Shown in pieces: positions 17,092 through 25,512 of a stretch of DNA of 64,000 nt. Both the position numbers and the translations under genes were made by a program. The stretch covers positions 1 through 64,000 of the forward strand of contig JAHCHL010000007.1 in NCBI GenBank assembly GCA_026129745.1, given 5' to 3'. The stretch's first letter is position 1; every line of letters begins with the position of its first letter. The notes beneath the pieces were generated by a model that was not told where the DNA came from, did not search any database, and was given only the letters and a program-made list of their open reading frames with translations. Origin of the DNA: Fimbriimonadales bacterium (GTDB lineage: Bacteria > Armatimonadota > Fimbriimonadia > Fimbriimonadales > ATM1).

Positions 17092-17634
17092 TTATGCTTG
17101 AAAGCCTTGCGACCACTCTTTGGACTCCCCTTCCCATGCCTCTCGAACGAGGTGCAGCGCGAATAAATACGTCTCAAACCCGTCGCTCAACTTCCGAAAG
17201 AGGGTCGCCTCGCTCGCATGATCGCCATGCACAAACGTGCTGACAACGTGATAGCTCTGGCGGCCGAGAGTCACGTGGTCGACCATGCCAGCAGCCTTGC
17301 CTTGCCGCCTTAGGAGCTGGAGATGTTCCGGGAAGGTGCCGCCCCAAAAAAGCACGTAATCACCGATGTGCTTGTGGACTTCGCGCTCTTGTTCAAAGCT
17401 ATCGGCGTTCAGCAGCACATCGCTTTCATTCACCATTTCAACGAGATCCTCCACTGCTGCATTTCGCACATGGAGCACACTCGATTCTGCGTGCATGAAT
17501 TCAGTGATAAGTCCAGCGAGGTAATCCTCGATATCGTGGTCGCGCAGGCCCATCTTCACATGAAGACTGCCGTGCACCAAGCCCCGGAAAAACTCCCGGA
17601 GCGGATGATCGTCGCTAACGCGCCAATGCGACAT
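17092..17634 (-). CDS. Hypothetical protein
   Basis: A 180-residue soluble protein I do not recognise. It is rich in His, Asp and Glu ('SDDHPLREFFRGLVHGSLHV', 'HDIEDYLAGLITEFMHAES', 'FVHGDHASEATLF'), with no signal peptide, membrane helix or known motif. The coding frame is well maintained and it precedes the CBS gene by 14 bp, so it is likely real and possibly in an operon with it. Histidine spacing could suit metal binding, but this is speculation. Confidence 0.65.
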   Translation of the reverse strand: MSHWRVSDDHPLREFFRGLVHGSLHVKMGLRDHDIEDYLAGLITEFMHAESSVLHVRNAAVEDLVEMVNESDVLLNADSFEQEREVHKHIGDYVLFWGGTFPEHLQLLRRQGKAAGMVDHVTLGRQSYHVVSTFVHGDHASEATLFRKLSDGFETYLFALHLVREAWEGESKEWSQGFQA

Positions 17635-17757
17635 CGTCTATCTCGCTCGCTTTCGGCTATGCCGAGATCCGACCCAATCATGGTCTTAACTCTCTTATTC
17701 CACAGCTCGCGTCTTAATTTCGTAGGACGCAGTCGCGGGCGAAATGTTTCGCAAAAC

Positions 17758-18498
17758 TCAATTGCTGATTCCGAGGTCCTCTTCGAATCCAGACATCACA
17801 TTGAACAGGTGCACCAGCTGGGCTGCACCGCACTTGCCGTTTATGTCTGCCAGCACTTGGACTCGCAATAGTCCCAGACCTCCTTCACCTTCTGTGAGTG
17901 CGAGTGCGTACTCGGCATACGGCATTCCTCGTAATTGATCCGGGTTCATGGCGTCGAGTTCCGTCCTTCGCACAAAAAATGAACGGCCATAGGCTTCTTC
18001 GAAAAGTTCGTCGATTTCCTCTGCGTCCATAGGTATGCGAATGGCGGATAGGCATGTCGCGCTGACAACTCCTCCGAGTGCGATCGGATCGCCGGCGCAA
18101 GTTGCGCCATCCGGCCAACCCATCGCTGCTAATGCAGCGTCGACCTCTTCATAGTCCGCATCGAAACTGAACAGAATCGAAGGCCTTTCAACGACTAATC
18201 CCGCTCGGATTAGAGGCCCCAATCCAACAAGGGCGAGCGTGGCAGCCGGTCCAGGACAAGAAGCACGGTCCGCGCAGACTAGGGGATTGTTGTCCATCAA
18301 TTCGACAAGCCCATATGGCCCTTCGATGCTCGGATGAGCGGCCAAAGCTTCCCGAATCCATGATCCCTGCTTGAACTCGATGGACAGGCCATCCGAGTCC
18401 TCGAAGGATTCGACCTCGACGCCAGGATGGACTTCGAGCATCGCATTCAGGGACTCAGGCCCGGATACTCGTGCAGATACAAGTTTGTTTTGTAGCAT
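17758..18498 (-). CDS. Truncated, divergent ArgC-like (semialdehyde dehydrogenase family) protein
   Basis: A 246-residue protein. Residues 62-101 read 'YGLVELMDNNPLVCADRA', then SCPGPAATLALVGLGPLI, which aligns with the ArgC active-site region (YGLPEL... NPGCYPTAA.LAL.PL), with Cys81 at the position of the catalytic Cys. The C-terminus 'INGKCGAAQLVHLFNVMSGF' matches ArgC's DNLVKGA.GQAVQNMN.MFGF. The N-terminal Rossmann NADP-binding half of ArgC (GxSGYxG) is missing: only about 60 unlike residues precede the active-site block. A working reductase is therefore unlikely, and a regulatory or carrier-protein role is possible. It stands 16 bp downstream of a membrane-protein gene. Confidence 0.55.
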   Translation of the reverse strand: MLQNKLVSARVSGPESLNAMLEVHPGVEVESFEDSDGLSIEFKQGSWIREALAAHPSIEGPYGLVELMDNNPLVCADRASCPGPAATLALVGLGPLIRAGLVVERPSILFSFDADYEEVDAALAAMGWPDGATCAGDPIALGGVVSATCLSAIRIPMDAEEIDELFEEAYGRSFFVRRTELDAMNPDQLRGMPYAEYALALTEGEGGLGLLRVQVLADINGKCGAAQLVHLFNVMSGFEEDLGISN

Positions 18499-18513
18499 CA
18501 GGCAATCTCCGTG

Positions 18514-19185
18514 TCAGTTCATCCCGGTGAATTGTTGCACAACAAACCAAACGCGCTCAATGAGCGCAGAAAGCCTCGTCATGACGGTGTTCCCAAAGTA
18601 CGCACCGAATCCGATCATCAGCCAAAACCGTCCACTTCTCGAAATCGCGCGCATTGCCGCTGACTTATGATCGATGCTGAACAGGAAGAAGATCATGACG
18701 CTGATCAGCGCAACCAGAAAAATTGTGTTGTTGATCGACTGCGGAGCCGAAACACTTCCTTCTTGAATGACGATCGGCGACCGAAAAGACGCAGTCACAA
18801 CTGGCATCTGCTGCGTGAATTGGTTCTTGATCGCTTGGCCTGCGCCTGCGCCTATGACAACGCCAAGCACAAGCCGCATCACCCACTCGGTCTTCTTGAA
18901 ATACATCCCATACCAACAAAGTCCAAGCGCGAGCGCAAAGGCTCCACCAACAATGCCTGTCCATGCAATGTCTGCAGACCCAATCGTGGCCAAGTTTTGC
19001 GTCCACGGGTCCCACCATTTGGGCTTCAAAAACTCAAACCAAGAAATCGCGAACGTAAATCCGACTGTAAGGCCAAGCAAGAGACTCTCGCCGATTCGAT
19101 ACACGCGATTCTCTTTCCACAGCAAACTGAGAATCATCAGCACACAAAACGCCGCAATCCAACCGCCGATTTCGGAAACCATCAC
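18514..19185 (-). CDS. Hypothetical polytopic membrane protein
   Basis: A 223-residue inner-membrane protein with about six hydrophobic segments, among them 'IAAFCVLMILSLLW', 'LLLGLTVGFTFAISWFEF', 'IVGGAFALALGLCWYGMYF', 'LVLGVVIGAGAGQAI' and 'TIFLVALISVMIFFLFSI'. No family recognised. Its start overlaps the stop of the next upstream gene (19182-20021), so the two are translated together and probably form a complex. Confidence 0.7.
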   Translation of the reverse strand: MMVSEIGGWIAAFCVLMILSLLWKENRVYRIGESLLLGLTVGFTFAISWFEFLKPKWWDPWTQNLATIGSADIAWTGIVGGAFALALGLCWYGMYFKKTEWVMRLVLGVVIGAGAGQAIKNQFTQQMPVVTASFRSPIVIQEGSVSAPQSINNTIFLVALISVMIFFLFSIDHKSAAMRAISRSGRFWLMIGFGAYFGNTVMTRLSALIERVWFVVQQFTGMN

Positions 19186-20021
19186 GTGTCAACTCTCTTT
19201 CGCTTCGCTTTGACTGCGATTGCACCTATGTTTCCAAGAACGATTGCGACAAGCAAGATGATGTGCCCTGCGGATTGGCCGAGAAGAAAGCGCGTGCCGA
19301 ACTCGGAGACGCCCAGTTGCTGCTCGTACTCTCCGCCGCCCCGCGCCCCCACAAGCATTCCCTTCAGCGTCCCGGCCGTGAAATACGGATAAAGGTTCGT
19401 CGACCAAATCGATGCCATTCCTGCGACTACCGGCACTCTTGCTGCCGCATGGAAATAAGTGAGGTATTCGAGATAGGGACCATACGCGATGTTGACGACA
19501 AGCGCCCAGTCCTCCGCGACTCGAGTTTTTGCAAGCCATCCATAAGCGCTGACAGGTTGTCCGCGATCATCCTCTTTCACCTGAGCCGGAAAGTCCCTTG
19601 CAAGCGCTTCGATTGCGATGCCCTTCGGATCTGGAACCTTGAATCCGAATGAAACCCAGTCCTTCCCATACTCTTTGCCGAACTCGCGTGCAAGACTCTC
19701 GACTTCAGGCTCATAAAACTGCCGACCGGTTTGGATGCCGCTGACGATGACGAATTGAATGTTCTTTCGAAACAAGTGCCGCACCACGCCGCGAAACTGT
19801 GCGCGCAGCTCACCAATCGTTCCTTGGTCCCAATCGCTGTGAATGAGAACTGGCTTCGAGCCGTCGAGTCGTTCGACTTGATCGAAGAATCCGCGCGCTT
19901 CGCTGCTTGGTTCGAGCTTGACAGGCACCCGAATGAATGATGCGAGCACGATGCAAAGCAACAGCGCTCCGTAAAACCAGCGCACGTCGACATTGTCAAG
20001 CTTTGCGAGCAGCCGCGACAT
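19182..20021 (-). CDS. Hypothetical membrane-anchored protein
   Basis: A 279-residue protein with an N-terminal helix ('WFYGALLLCIVLASFI') and a C-terminal helix ('IILLVAIVLGNIGAIAV') flanking a large, mostly hydrophilic domain. That domain has alternating strands and helices ('PVLIHSDWDQGTIGELRAQF', 'IQFVIVSGIQTGRQFYEP'). No known family recognised. It probably pairs with the polytopic protein whose start it overlaps. The domain lies between two helices, so it is likely extracytoplasmic or cytoplasmic as a single loop; which side cannot be told. Confidence 0.68.
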   Translation of the reverse strand: MSRLLAKLDNVDVRWFYGALLLCIVLASFIRVPVKLEPSSEARGFFDQVERLDGSKPVLIHSDWDQGTIGELRAQFRGVVRHLFRKNIQFVIVSGIQTGRQFYEPEVESLAREFGKEYGKDWVSFGFKVPDPKGIAIEALARDFPAQVKEDDRGQPVSAYGWLAKTRVAEDWALVVNIAYGPYLEYLTYFHAAARVPVVAGMASIWSTNLYPYFTAGTLKGMLVGARGGGEYEQQLGVSEFGTRFLLGQSAGHIILLVAIVLGNIGAIAVKAKRKRVDT

Positions 20022-20075
20022 GAAAGTGGTATTCGACGAACGAAGCTACCCTTCCTTCGGTATTCTGCTCTTCCG

Positions 20076-21167
20076 ATGGACGAAAAAGACATCTCCGACG
20101 TTAGAAAGGAGATCGACACGCTGGACGAGCAACTGCTTGAACTGCTCAATAAGCGCGCCGAACTCGCGATCCAAGCTGGCCGCCTGAAAGAGTCTGACGA
20201 TCGGCCGTATTACACTCCAGAGCGAGAGGTCGAAATACATCGCAGGCTGCAAGAAATCAGTGATGGCCCGCTGACACCTTCGCAAATTCGAGCAGTCTTT
20301 CGCGAGATCATCAGCGCAGCACGCAGCCTTGAGAAGACCCTCGATATCGCCTATTGGGGTCCGTCAGGCACTTTCACACACATAGCAGCAATGAAAGGCT
20401 TCGGAACAAGCTCGAATTACCTTTCACAGCCGAGCATAGCCGATGTTTTTCGCGCCGTCGAGAATCGCCAGGCGGACTACGGGGTTGTGCCCGTTGAAAA
20501 TTCGCTCGCAGGCGTTGTTCCACAAACGCTCGATATGTTTCCCCAAACGAACGTTCGCATTTGCGCGGAGATCTATGTGCCCATTGCACATCACTTGCTG
20601 TCTTTCGCATCGAGCCTAATCGACATCGAGAGAGTCTATGCAGGACCCCAACCTCTCGGACAGTGCGGCAACTGGTTGCGAACGAATCTCGCGCATGCAG
20701 AAATCGTTGAAGTGGTTCCGACCTCGTTGGCTGCACAAAAGGCAAAGGAAGATCCAAAGGCTGCGGCCATCGCGAGCAATCTCGCCGCTAAGGAACTCGG
20801 CATGCCGATGCTTGCGCAGCACCTTGAAGACGATCCCCACAATCGCACGCGATTCCTGGTCGTTGGATACAACGAGCCTGCGCCGACAGGCAACGACAAA
20901 ACTTCTCTAATGTTCAACTTGCGGAACAGGCCAGGCGAACTTTATCGAGCATTGGGGGCATTCGACAAGAACGGAGTCAACCTTTCGATGATCGAAAGTC
21001 GGCCCGCCCAACGAGCGACGTTCGAATACATCTTCTATGCGGATTGCGAAGGCCACCATACACAAGCGAATTTGGCCGCCGCGATCCAAGGGCTGAAGGC
21101 GCTTACGCTCGAATGCGTTGTTCTGGGCAGCTACCCTGTTGCCCCGGACGCCGATCCTTACGAGTGA
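20076..21167 (+). CDS. pheA: Bifunctional chorismate mutase / prephenate dehydratase
   Basis: A 363-residue P-protein committing chorismate to phenylalanine. The AroQ-type chorismate mutase occupies about 1-85 ('IDTLDEQLLELLNKRAELA', 'PEREVEIHRRLQEI'). The prephenate dehydratase follows ('YWGPSGTFTHIAAMKGFG', 'YGVVPVENSLAGVVPQTLD', 'HNRTRFLVV', the catalytic Thr of the TRF motif). A C-terminal ACT domain (about 275-355) has 'RPGELYRALGAFDKNGVNLS' and the Phe-binding ESRP motif, so feedback inhibition by phenylalanine is expected. Confidence 0.97.
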   Translation: MDEKDISDVRKEIDTLDEQLLELLNKRAELAIQAGRLKESDDRPYYTPEREVEIHRRLQEISDGPLTPSQIRAVFREIISAARSLEKTLDIAYWGPSGTFTHIAAMKGFGTSSNYLSQPSIADVFRAVENRQADYGVVPVENSLAGVVPQTLDMFPQTNVRICAEIYVPIAHHLLSFASSLIDIERVYAGPQPLGQCGNWLRTNLAHAEIVEVVPTSLAAQKAKEDPKAAAIASNLAAKELGMPMLAQHLEDDPHNRTRFLVVGYNEPAPTGNDKTSLMFNLRNRPGELYRALGAFDKNGVNLSMIESRPAQRATFEYIFYADCEGHHTQANLAAAIQGLKALTLECVVLGSYPVAPDADPYE

Positions 21168-21203
21168 ACCCGATGTCGGTTCGATTACGTATTCACAAAG
21201 GCG

Positions 21204-21656
21204 ATGTCAAAAGAATCCGTCACTGCGGGCGCAGCAGGCGTTGGCCTTCTCGTACTTAGGCTTGGCCTTGGATCCGTCATGTTTGCGCACGGGCTTCAAA
21301 AGCTTGGCGTGTTCGGAGGCGACAGGGACTTGAACACGACCATCCAGCGGTGGCAGGAAGTGCAAGGGATTCCGCCTTGGCTTGGCTATCTGGCCATTAC
21401 TGCCGAAGTCGCGGGGGGCCTCGGGCTGATTATTGGTTTGTTCGGTCGATTAGCCGCCTTCGGCATTGCCTGCACCATGGCTGTCGCCACCTTCAAAGTC
21501 CACTTGCCTAACGGATTCTGGAACTCGGATCGAGGGTTTGAATTCCCCATGATCCTCATGATTGCGGCAATTGCACTGATGCTGACAGGGATGGGCTCGA
21601 TCTCCCTAGACTCGCGAATTGCCAAACGCATGGACAAGACGATCGGCTCAAAGTAG
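21204..21656 (+). CDS. DoxX-family membrane protein
   Basis: A 150-residue protein with four hydrophobic helices in the DoxX pattern: 'LLVLRLGLGSVMFAHGLQKL', 'GYLAITAEVAGGLGLIIGLF', 'AAFGIACTMAVATFKVH' and 'ILMIAAIALMLTGMGSI'. DoxX proteins are small quinone- or redox-linked membrane proteins of poorly defined role. It lies in the pheA to exporter interval with 36 and 30 bp gaps. Confidence 0.88.
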   Translation: MSKESVTAGAAGVGLLVLRLGLGSVMFAHGLQKLGVFGGDRDLNTTIQRWQEVQGIPPWLGYLAITAEVAGGLGLIIGLFGRLAAFGIACTMAVATFKVHLPNGFWNSDRGFEFPMILMIAAIALMLTGMGSISLDSRIAKRMDKTIGSK

Positions 21657-21686
21657 ATTCGAGCCCATCGTGTACACTGCCAACCC

Positions 21687-22559
21687 ATGCGCGGCGAGCT
21701 AAAGGAGCTCTGGAAGTACCGGGAGCTATTGCTGACCTTTGTCGTCCGCGAACTCCGAATCCGATATAAGAACTCTGCTCTCGGATTCTTCTGGTCGATA
21801 CTCAACCCCCTCGTCACCGTGCTCGTGATGACGCTTGTGTTTAAGTACGTGATGGGGCAGCAAGTCCCTAACTACAGCGCTTATGTTCTGGCCGCGTACT
21901 TGCCTTATATGTTCTTCCAATTGAGCCTGATGGACTCTAGTCAGTCTATCCTTCAGCAGATCTCGCTTCTAAAAAAGATCTACTTTCCTCGCGAGATCCT
22001 TCCCATAGGATCCGTGCTTGCCAATTTCACGCACTTCATTTTGGCGATGAGCGTCTTCTTCGCTTACCTGCTATTCGTTTGGATAATGAATCCAGGAGAA
22101 AGCCCATTTCGCGCAACCGTCGTTTGGCTGCCGATGCTGATGCTCATGCAGCTGGCGCTAACATTGGGACTCGCGCTGATTATCAGCGCTCTCAATACAT
22201 TCTATGAAGACGTCAAATATATTGTTAGCGTCGGACTTTATCTTCTGTTCTTCCTTTCACCGATTGTGTACTTTGTCGAACAAGTTTATAACGCGCCCGG
22301 GATTCCAGACGAACATCGTGGAACTGTCTATTTCATCTATAACCTCAATCCGATTGCGATGCTGATGACGGCCTATCGAAAAGTCATGCTCGATCCGCAG
22401 CCAATCGTCATGACTCGCGATGGAAAAACCCATGACGCCGGCGTGCTGCCACTCGATCCAGTGTTGATGACCATTTGCGCCGTCACCTGCTTCGGCACAT
22501 TGATCTTTGGCTACTACCTCTTCAACAAGAAAAAGTGGCAATTCGTGGAGAGACCATGA
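21687..22559 (+). CDS. ABC-2 type polysaccharide exporter permease (Wzm/TagG-like)
   Basis: A 290-residue inner-membrane permease with six helices. Family features are 'YRELLLTFVVRELRIRYKNS' (the amphipathic lead-in helix), 'LGFFWSILNPLVTVLVMTLV', 'YVLAAYLPYMFFQLSL' and a final 'INPIAML'-like region ('NLNPIAMLMTAYRK'). With the ATPase overlapping its stop it forms a two-component exporter for O-antigen, teichoic acid-like or other lipid-linked glycans. No glycosyltransferase cluster is adjacent, so the substrate is unknown. Confidence 0.92.
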   Translation: MRGELKELWKYRELLLTFVVRELRIRYKNSALGFFWSILNPLVTVLVMTLVFKYVMGQQVPNYSAYVLAAYLPYMFFQLSLMDSSQSILQQISLLKKIYFPREILPIGSVLANFTHFILAMSVFFAYLLFVWIMNPGESPFRATVVWLPMLMLMQLALTLGLALIISALNTFYEDVKYIVSVGLYLLFFLSPIVYFVEQVYNAPGIPDEHRGTVYFIYNLNPIAMLMTAYRKVMLDPQPIVMTRDGKTHDAGVLPLDPVLMTICAVTCFGTLIFGYYLFNKKKWQFVERP

Positions 22560-23284
22560 ACGAGTCTGCGATCAGAGTTCGAGATCTTTGCAAAGAGTTC
22601 ATCGTGTCGCACAGCGGATATGCGTCACTGAAAGGAGCACTGCTTTGGTGGCGCAACCGCCATCGAGAACGACTGCAGGCGCTCAAGAATGTTTCACTCG
22701 ATGTCAGGCCTGGTGAGTGTGTTGCGATCGTCGGAAGGAACGGCGCTGGAAAAAGCACATTGCTCAGCATTCTTGCGCGCGTCTATAAGCCGACAAGTGG
22801 CGAAATTGCGCTGTCCGGCCGAGTCGCTCCATTGCTCGAATTGGGTGCAGGCTTTCATCCTGACCTGACTGGTTCAGAGAATGTGGTCTTCAATGGCGTT
22901 GTACTGGGACTTACAAGAAAGCAAGTGGCTGAGCGCATGGAAGAGATTGTCGCTTTCAGCGAAATCGGCGATTACATCGACGCCCCGGTTAGAACGTATT
23001 CAAGCGGCATGCTGCTGCGATTGGGATTTTCAGTGGCCGTTCATGTCGATGCCTCGATTCTCCTTGTAGACGAAGCGCTCGCAGTCGGGGACTTGGAGTT
23101 TCAGCGTAAATGCCTCCAACGTATCTCAGAGTTCAAGCAGAGTGGAGGCGCGATCCTCTTTGTGTCGCACGACATGGCAGCCGTGCGTGAAGCCGCAGAT
23201 CGTGCGATATGGATGCACAAAGGTGCAATCGTAAACGAAGGCGCTACAGAAGATGTTGTCGCGGAATACGAGAATTCATCTTAG
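22556..23284 (+). CDS. ABC-2 type polysaccharide exporter ATPase (Wzt/TagH-like)
   Basis: A 242-residue ATPase starting at the ATGA overlap with the permease stop. Walker A 'GRNGAGKSTLLS', the family-specific 'APLLELGAGFHPDLTGSENV' after the Q-loop, signature 'YSSGMLLRLGFSVAV' and Walker B 'ILLVDEALAVGD' are typical of O-antigen/teichoic acid exporters. It ends soon after the nucleotide-binding domain, so it lacks the C-terminal carbohydrate-binding domain of some Wzt proteins. Confidence 0.93.
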   Translation: MNESAIRVRDLCKEFIVSHSGYASLKGALLWWRNRHRERLQALKNVSLDVRPGECVAIVGRNGAGKSTLLSILARVYKPTSGEIALSGRVAPLLELGAGFHPDLTGSENVVFNGVVLGLTRKQVAERMEEIVAFSEIGDYIDAPVRTYSSGMLLRLGFSVAVHVDASILLVDEALAVGDLEFQRKCLQRISEFKQSGGAILFVSHDMAAVREAADRAIWMHKGAIVNEGATEDVVAEYENSS

Positions 23285-23377
23285 ACGCCCGCTTCTTCGG
23301 CAGGTATATACTGACGCAGTGAACGAGCCTATTATTGGAGGCTTGAGCAAAATGACAAGGAACTGCAAAACCCAGCT

Positions 23378-24805
23378 ATGATGCGCAAAGCCAGTTGGCT
23401 CCTTCTGGCAATCGTTGCGATTGGAACAATCGCATTCTTCTTGGTACGAGATACCGGGCCGCCACAAGTCGAAGTCGGCGTCGTAACCAAAGGGAACATT
23501 GAAACAAGTTACACGGCAGCGGGCGTTGTCAAGGGGCAAACGACGGGACTGTCTCCGAGGGCCGCAGGGACCATTGAGTCTGTCTTGGTGACTGAGGGAC
23601 AGCATGTAAGAAAAGGTGACACGCTGATTCGCCTAAATAGCGCTGATGTCCAGGCAGCTATACGAGAAGCACAAGCGGCGCAACGAGTGACTTCCGAGCA
23701 ACTGAGACAAATCGAAGCCAGACGCGAATCCGCGAAGCGAGAAATCGACGCAAGGATTGCTGCTGCGAAGAAGTCGCTCGCAGTTGCAACGGCCGAACTC
23801 AAACGAGTCATGGCAGGGCCGCAGAGGGAGCTAATACTTCAAGCAGAACAGCGAGTTGAGCAAGCGAGGGCACAAAGAGATCAGCTGCAGTCAGATCTGG
23901 ATCGGGCGAGAAGACTGTTTGCACAAGATGCAATTGCCCGTGCCGAACTCGAAGCAATTGAAAGCAGACTTCGAGCTGCAATCGCTGAAGTTGCAGCCGC
24001 CGAAGCGGCCGTATCTGCGCTCGAGGCGACGCCAACGGCTGAAGAAATGGAGGCTGCCAAAGCAAGCGTTTCCGCTGCAGAAGCGAACGTCAAAGTGGCT
24101 GAGTCCGGAATGGCGCAGTTGGCTGTTTTCGACGCGGAAGTCTATGCAGTGCGTGCCGAAGTCGAAAGAGTGCGCGCGACAATTGAACGCATCAGCCGCC
24201 AGCTTGATGACTTGCATATCAAGGCTCCCACAGACGGCGTCATTGCAAAGATCGATGCAAGGGTCGGCGAATACGCATCCCCGCTAACTCCAGTCATTCA
24301 GTTGTCAGCTTCATCGTCAACTTTTGTCGAAGCGGAGATTGCGGACCAGGACAGCGCAAAAGTCTTTGTTGGGCAAGCGGTCGAAGTCACAACTGCTTCA
24401 CTCCCGGGACGAACGTTTCGTGGCGAAGTAGTGGGCATTGCTCCAGAGGCCGAGATCAAACCCGATGCAGTCATTCGTGTTCGGATCTTGAGAGCGCGCG
24501 TAATAGTCGACGATGCAGAAAGCGTGTTTCGTGTAGGCATGGAAGTCGACGTCAGCGGCATCGGTGTGGCCGCGAAGGACGTTTTGGTCATTTCGAGCGA
24601 CGCCGTATTCATCGACAAATTGGGGACTGCCGTGTGGGTCATCGAGGATAATTTTGCGAAGCTTCGGCGTGTACGGCTTGGCTTTTCAGACTTTGAGCAT
24701 ACAGAGGTTCTCGATGGATTGAAAGAAGGAGAAACCGTGGTAACAGGCGGCAAAGACTTGCTCTCTGACGGAATGAACGTTCAAATTAGACGAGCGCGGA
24801 CATGA
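23378..24805 (+). CDS. HlyD/MacA-type membrane fusion protein
   Basis: A 475-residue periplasmic adaptor anchored by an N-terminal helix ('WLLLAIVAIGTIAFFLV'). A biotinyl-lipoyl-like half ('GVVKGQTTGLSPRAAGTIES', 'VTEGQHVRKGDTLIRLN') is followed by a long Ala/Glu/Arg coiled coil (about 90-275), the second lipoyl half ('IKAPTDGVIAKIDARVGEYA') and a beta-barrel domain. It links the inner-membrane exporter encoded by the next two genes to an outer-membrane channel not found in the window. Its stop overlaps the ATPase start (ATGA). Confidence 0.93.
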   Translation: MMRKASWLLLAIVAIGTIAFFLVRDTGPPQVEVGVVTKGNIETSYTAAGVVKGQTTGLSPRAAGTIESVLVTEGQHVRKGDTLIRLNSADVQAAIREAQAAQRVTSEQLRQIEARRESAKREIDARIAAAKKSLAVATAELKRVMAGPQRELILQAEQRVEQARAQRDQLQSDLDRARRLFAQDAIARAELEAIESRLRAAIAEVAAAEAAVSALEATPTAEEMEAAKASVSAAEANVKVAESGMAQLAVFDAEVYAVRAEVERVRATIERISRQLDDLHIKAPTDGVIAKIDARVGEYASPLTPVIQLSASSSTFVEAEIADQDSAKVFVGQAVEVTTASLPGRTFRGEVVGIAPEAEIKPDAVIRVRILRARVIVDDAESVFRVGMEVDVSGIGVAAKDVLVISSDAVFIDKLGTAVWVIEDNFAKLRRVRLGFSDFEHTEVLDGLKEGETVVTGGKDLLSDGMNVQIRRART

Positions 24806-25509
24806 CAATGCCGATTGTCGAACTGAGGGGGGCGTCCAAAGTTTACGGTAAAGGGGACGTGAAAGTAGTCGCACTGCACGAGACTGATCTGTCGCTCTAT
24901 CTTGGAGAGTTCGTTGTAGTGCTTGGTCCAAGCGGTTGTGGCAAAACGACCTTGCTGAACTTGATCGGCGCGCTTGACCGACCAACATCAGGGGAAGTTA
25001 TTGTGGATGGAAAAAGCCTCGGGGCAATGTCCGAGTCGCAACTCACAAACTTCCGCCGCGAAAAAATCGGATTCATATTCCAGTCCTTCAATCTTGTTCC
25101 GACCTTGACAGCAAAAGAAAACGTGCTGCTGGCGGCAGAGCTGGTGCATGAGCCACATGACGTATCCTCAGTATTGGCGTCAGTAGGCCTCGGTGATCGT
25201 GCAGACCACTTTCCAGGAGAGCTCAGCGGAGGTGAACAGCAAAGAGTCGCGATTGCGCGAGGAATTGTCAAGAACCCACAGATTTTGCTGTGCGACGAGC
25301 CAACAGGTGAGTTGGACTTTGAAACGGGCAGGAAGATTCTTGTAACCCTACACGACCTAACGCATCACCACAACCAATTGGTTGTCATCGTCACACACAA
25401 TACCGCAATAGCGGCATGTGCAGACCGAGTAATTAGACTCAGAAGTGGACAGATTGTCTCCGACGAAAGAAACGATTCACCAACTGATCCTGCTGAAATG
25501 GAGTGGTAA
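24802..25509 (+). CDS. ABC transporter ATPase (LolD/MacB/DevA-like)
   Basis: A 235-residue ATPase of the FtsX-associated class. Visible motifs: Walker A 'GPSGCGKTTLLN', 'RREKIGFIFQSFNLVPTLTA' (Q-loop typical of LolD/MacB), signature 'LSGGEQQRVAIARGI' and Walker B 'ILLCDEPTGELD'. It powers a mechanotransmission-type exporter with the following permease. The start at 24802 overlaps the adaptor gene; a Met two codons later is an alternative. Confidence 0.95.
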   Translation: MTMPIVELRGASKVYGKGDVKVVALHETDLSLYLGEFVVVLGPSGCGKTTLLNLIGALDRPTSGEVIVDGKSLGAMSESQLTNFRREKIGFIFQSFNLVPTLTAKENVLLAAELVHEPHDVSSVLASVGLGDRADHFPGELSGGEQQRVAIARGIVKNPQILLCDEPTGELDFETGRKILVTLHDLTHHHNQLVVIVTHNTAIAACADRVIRLRSGQIVSDERNDSPTDPAEMEW

Positions 25510-25512
25510 GCG

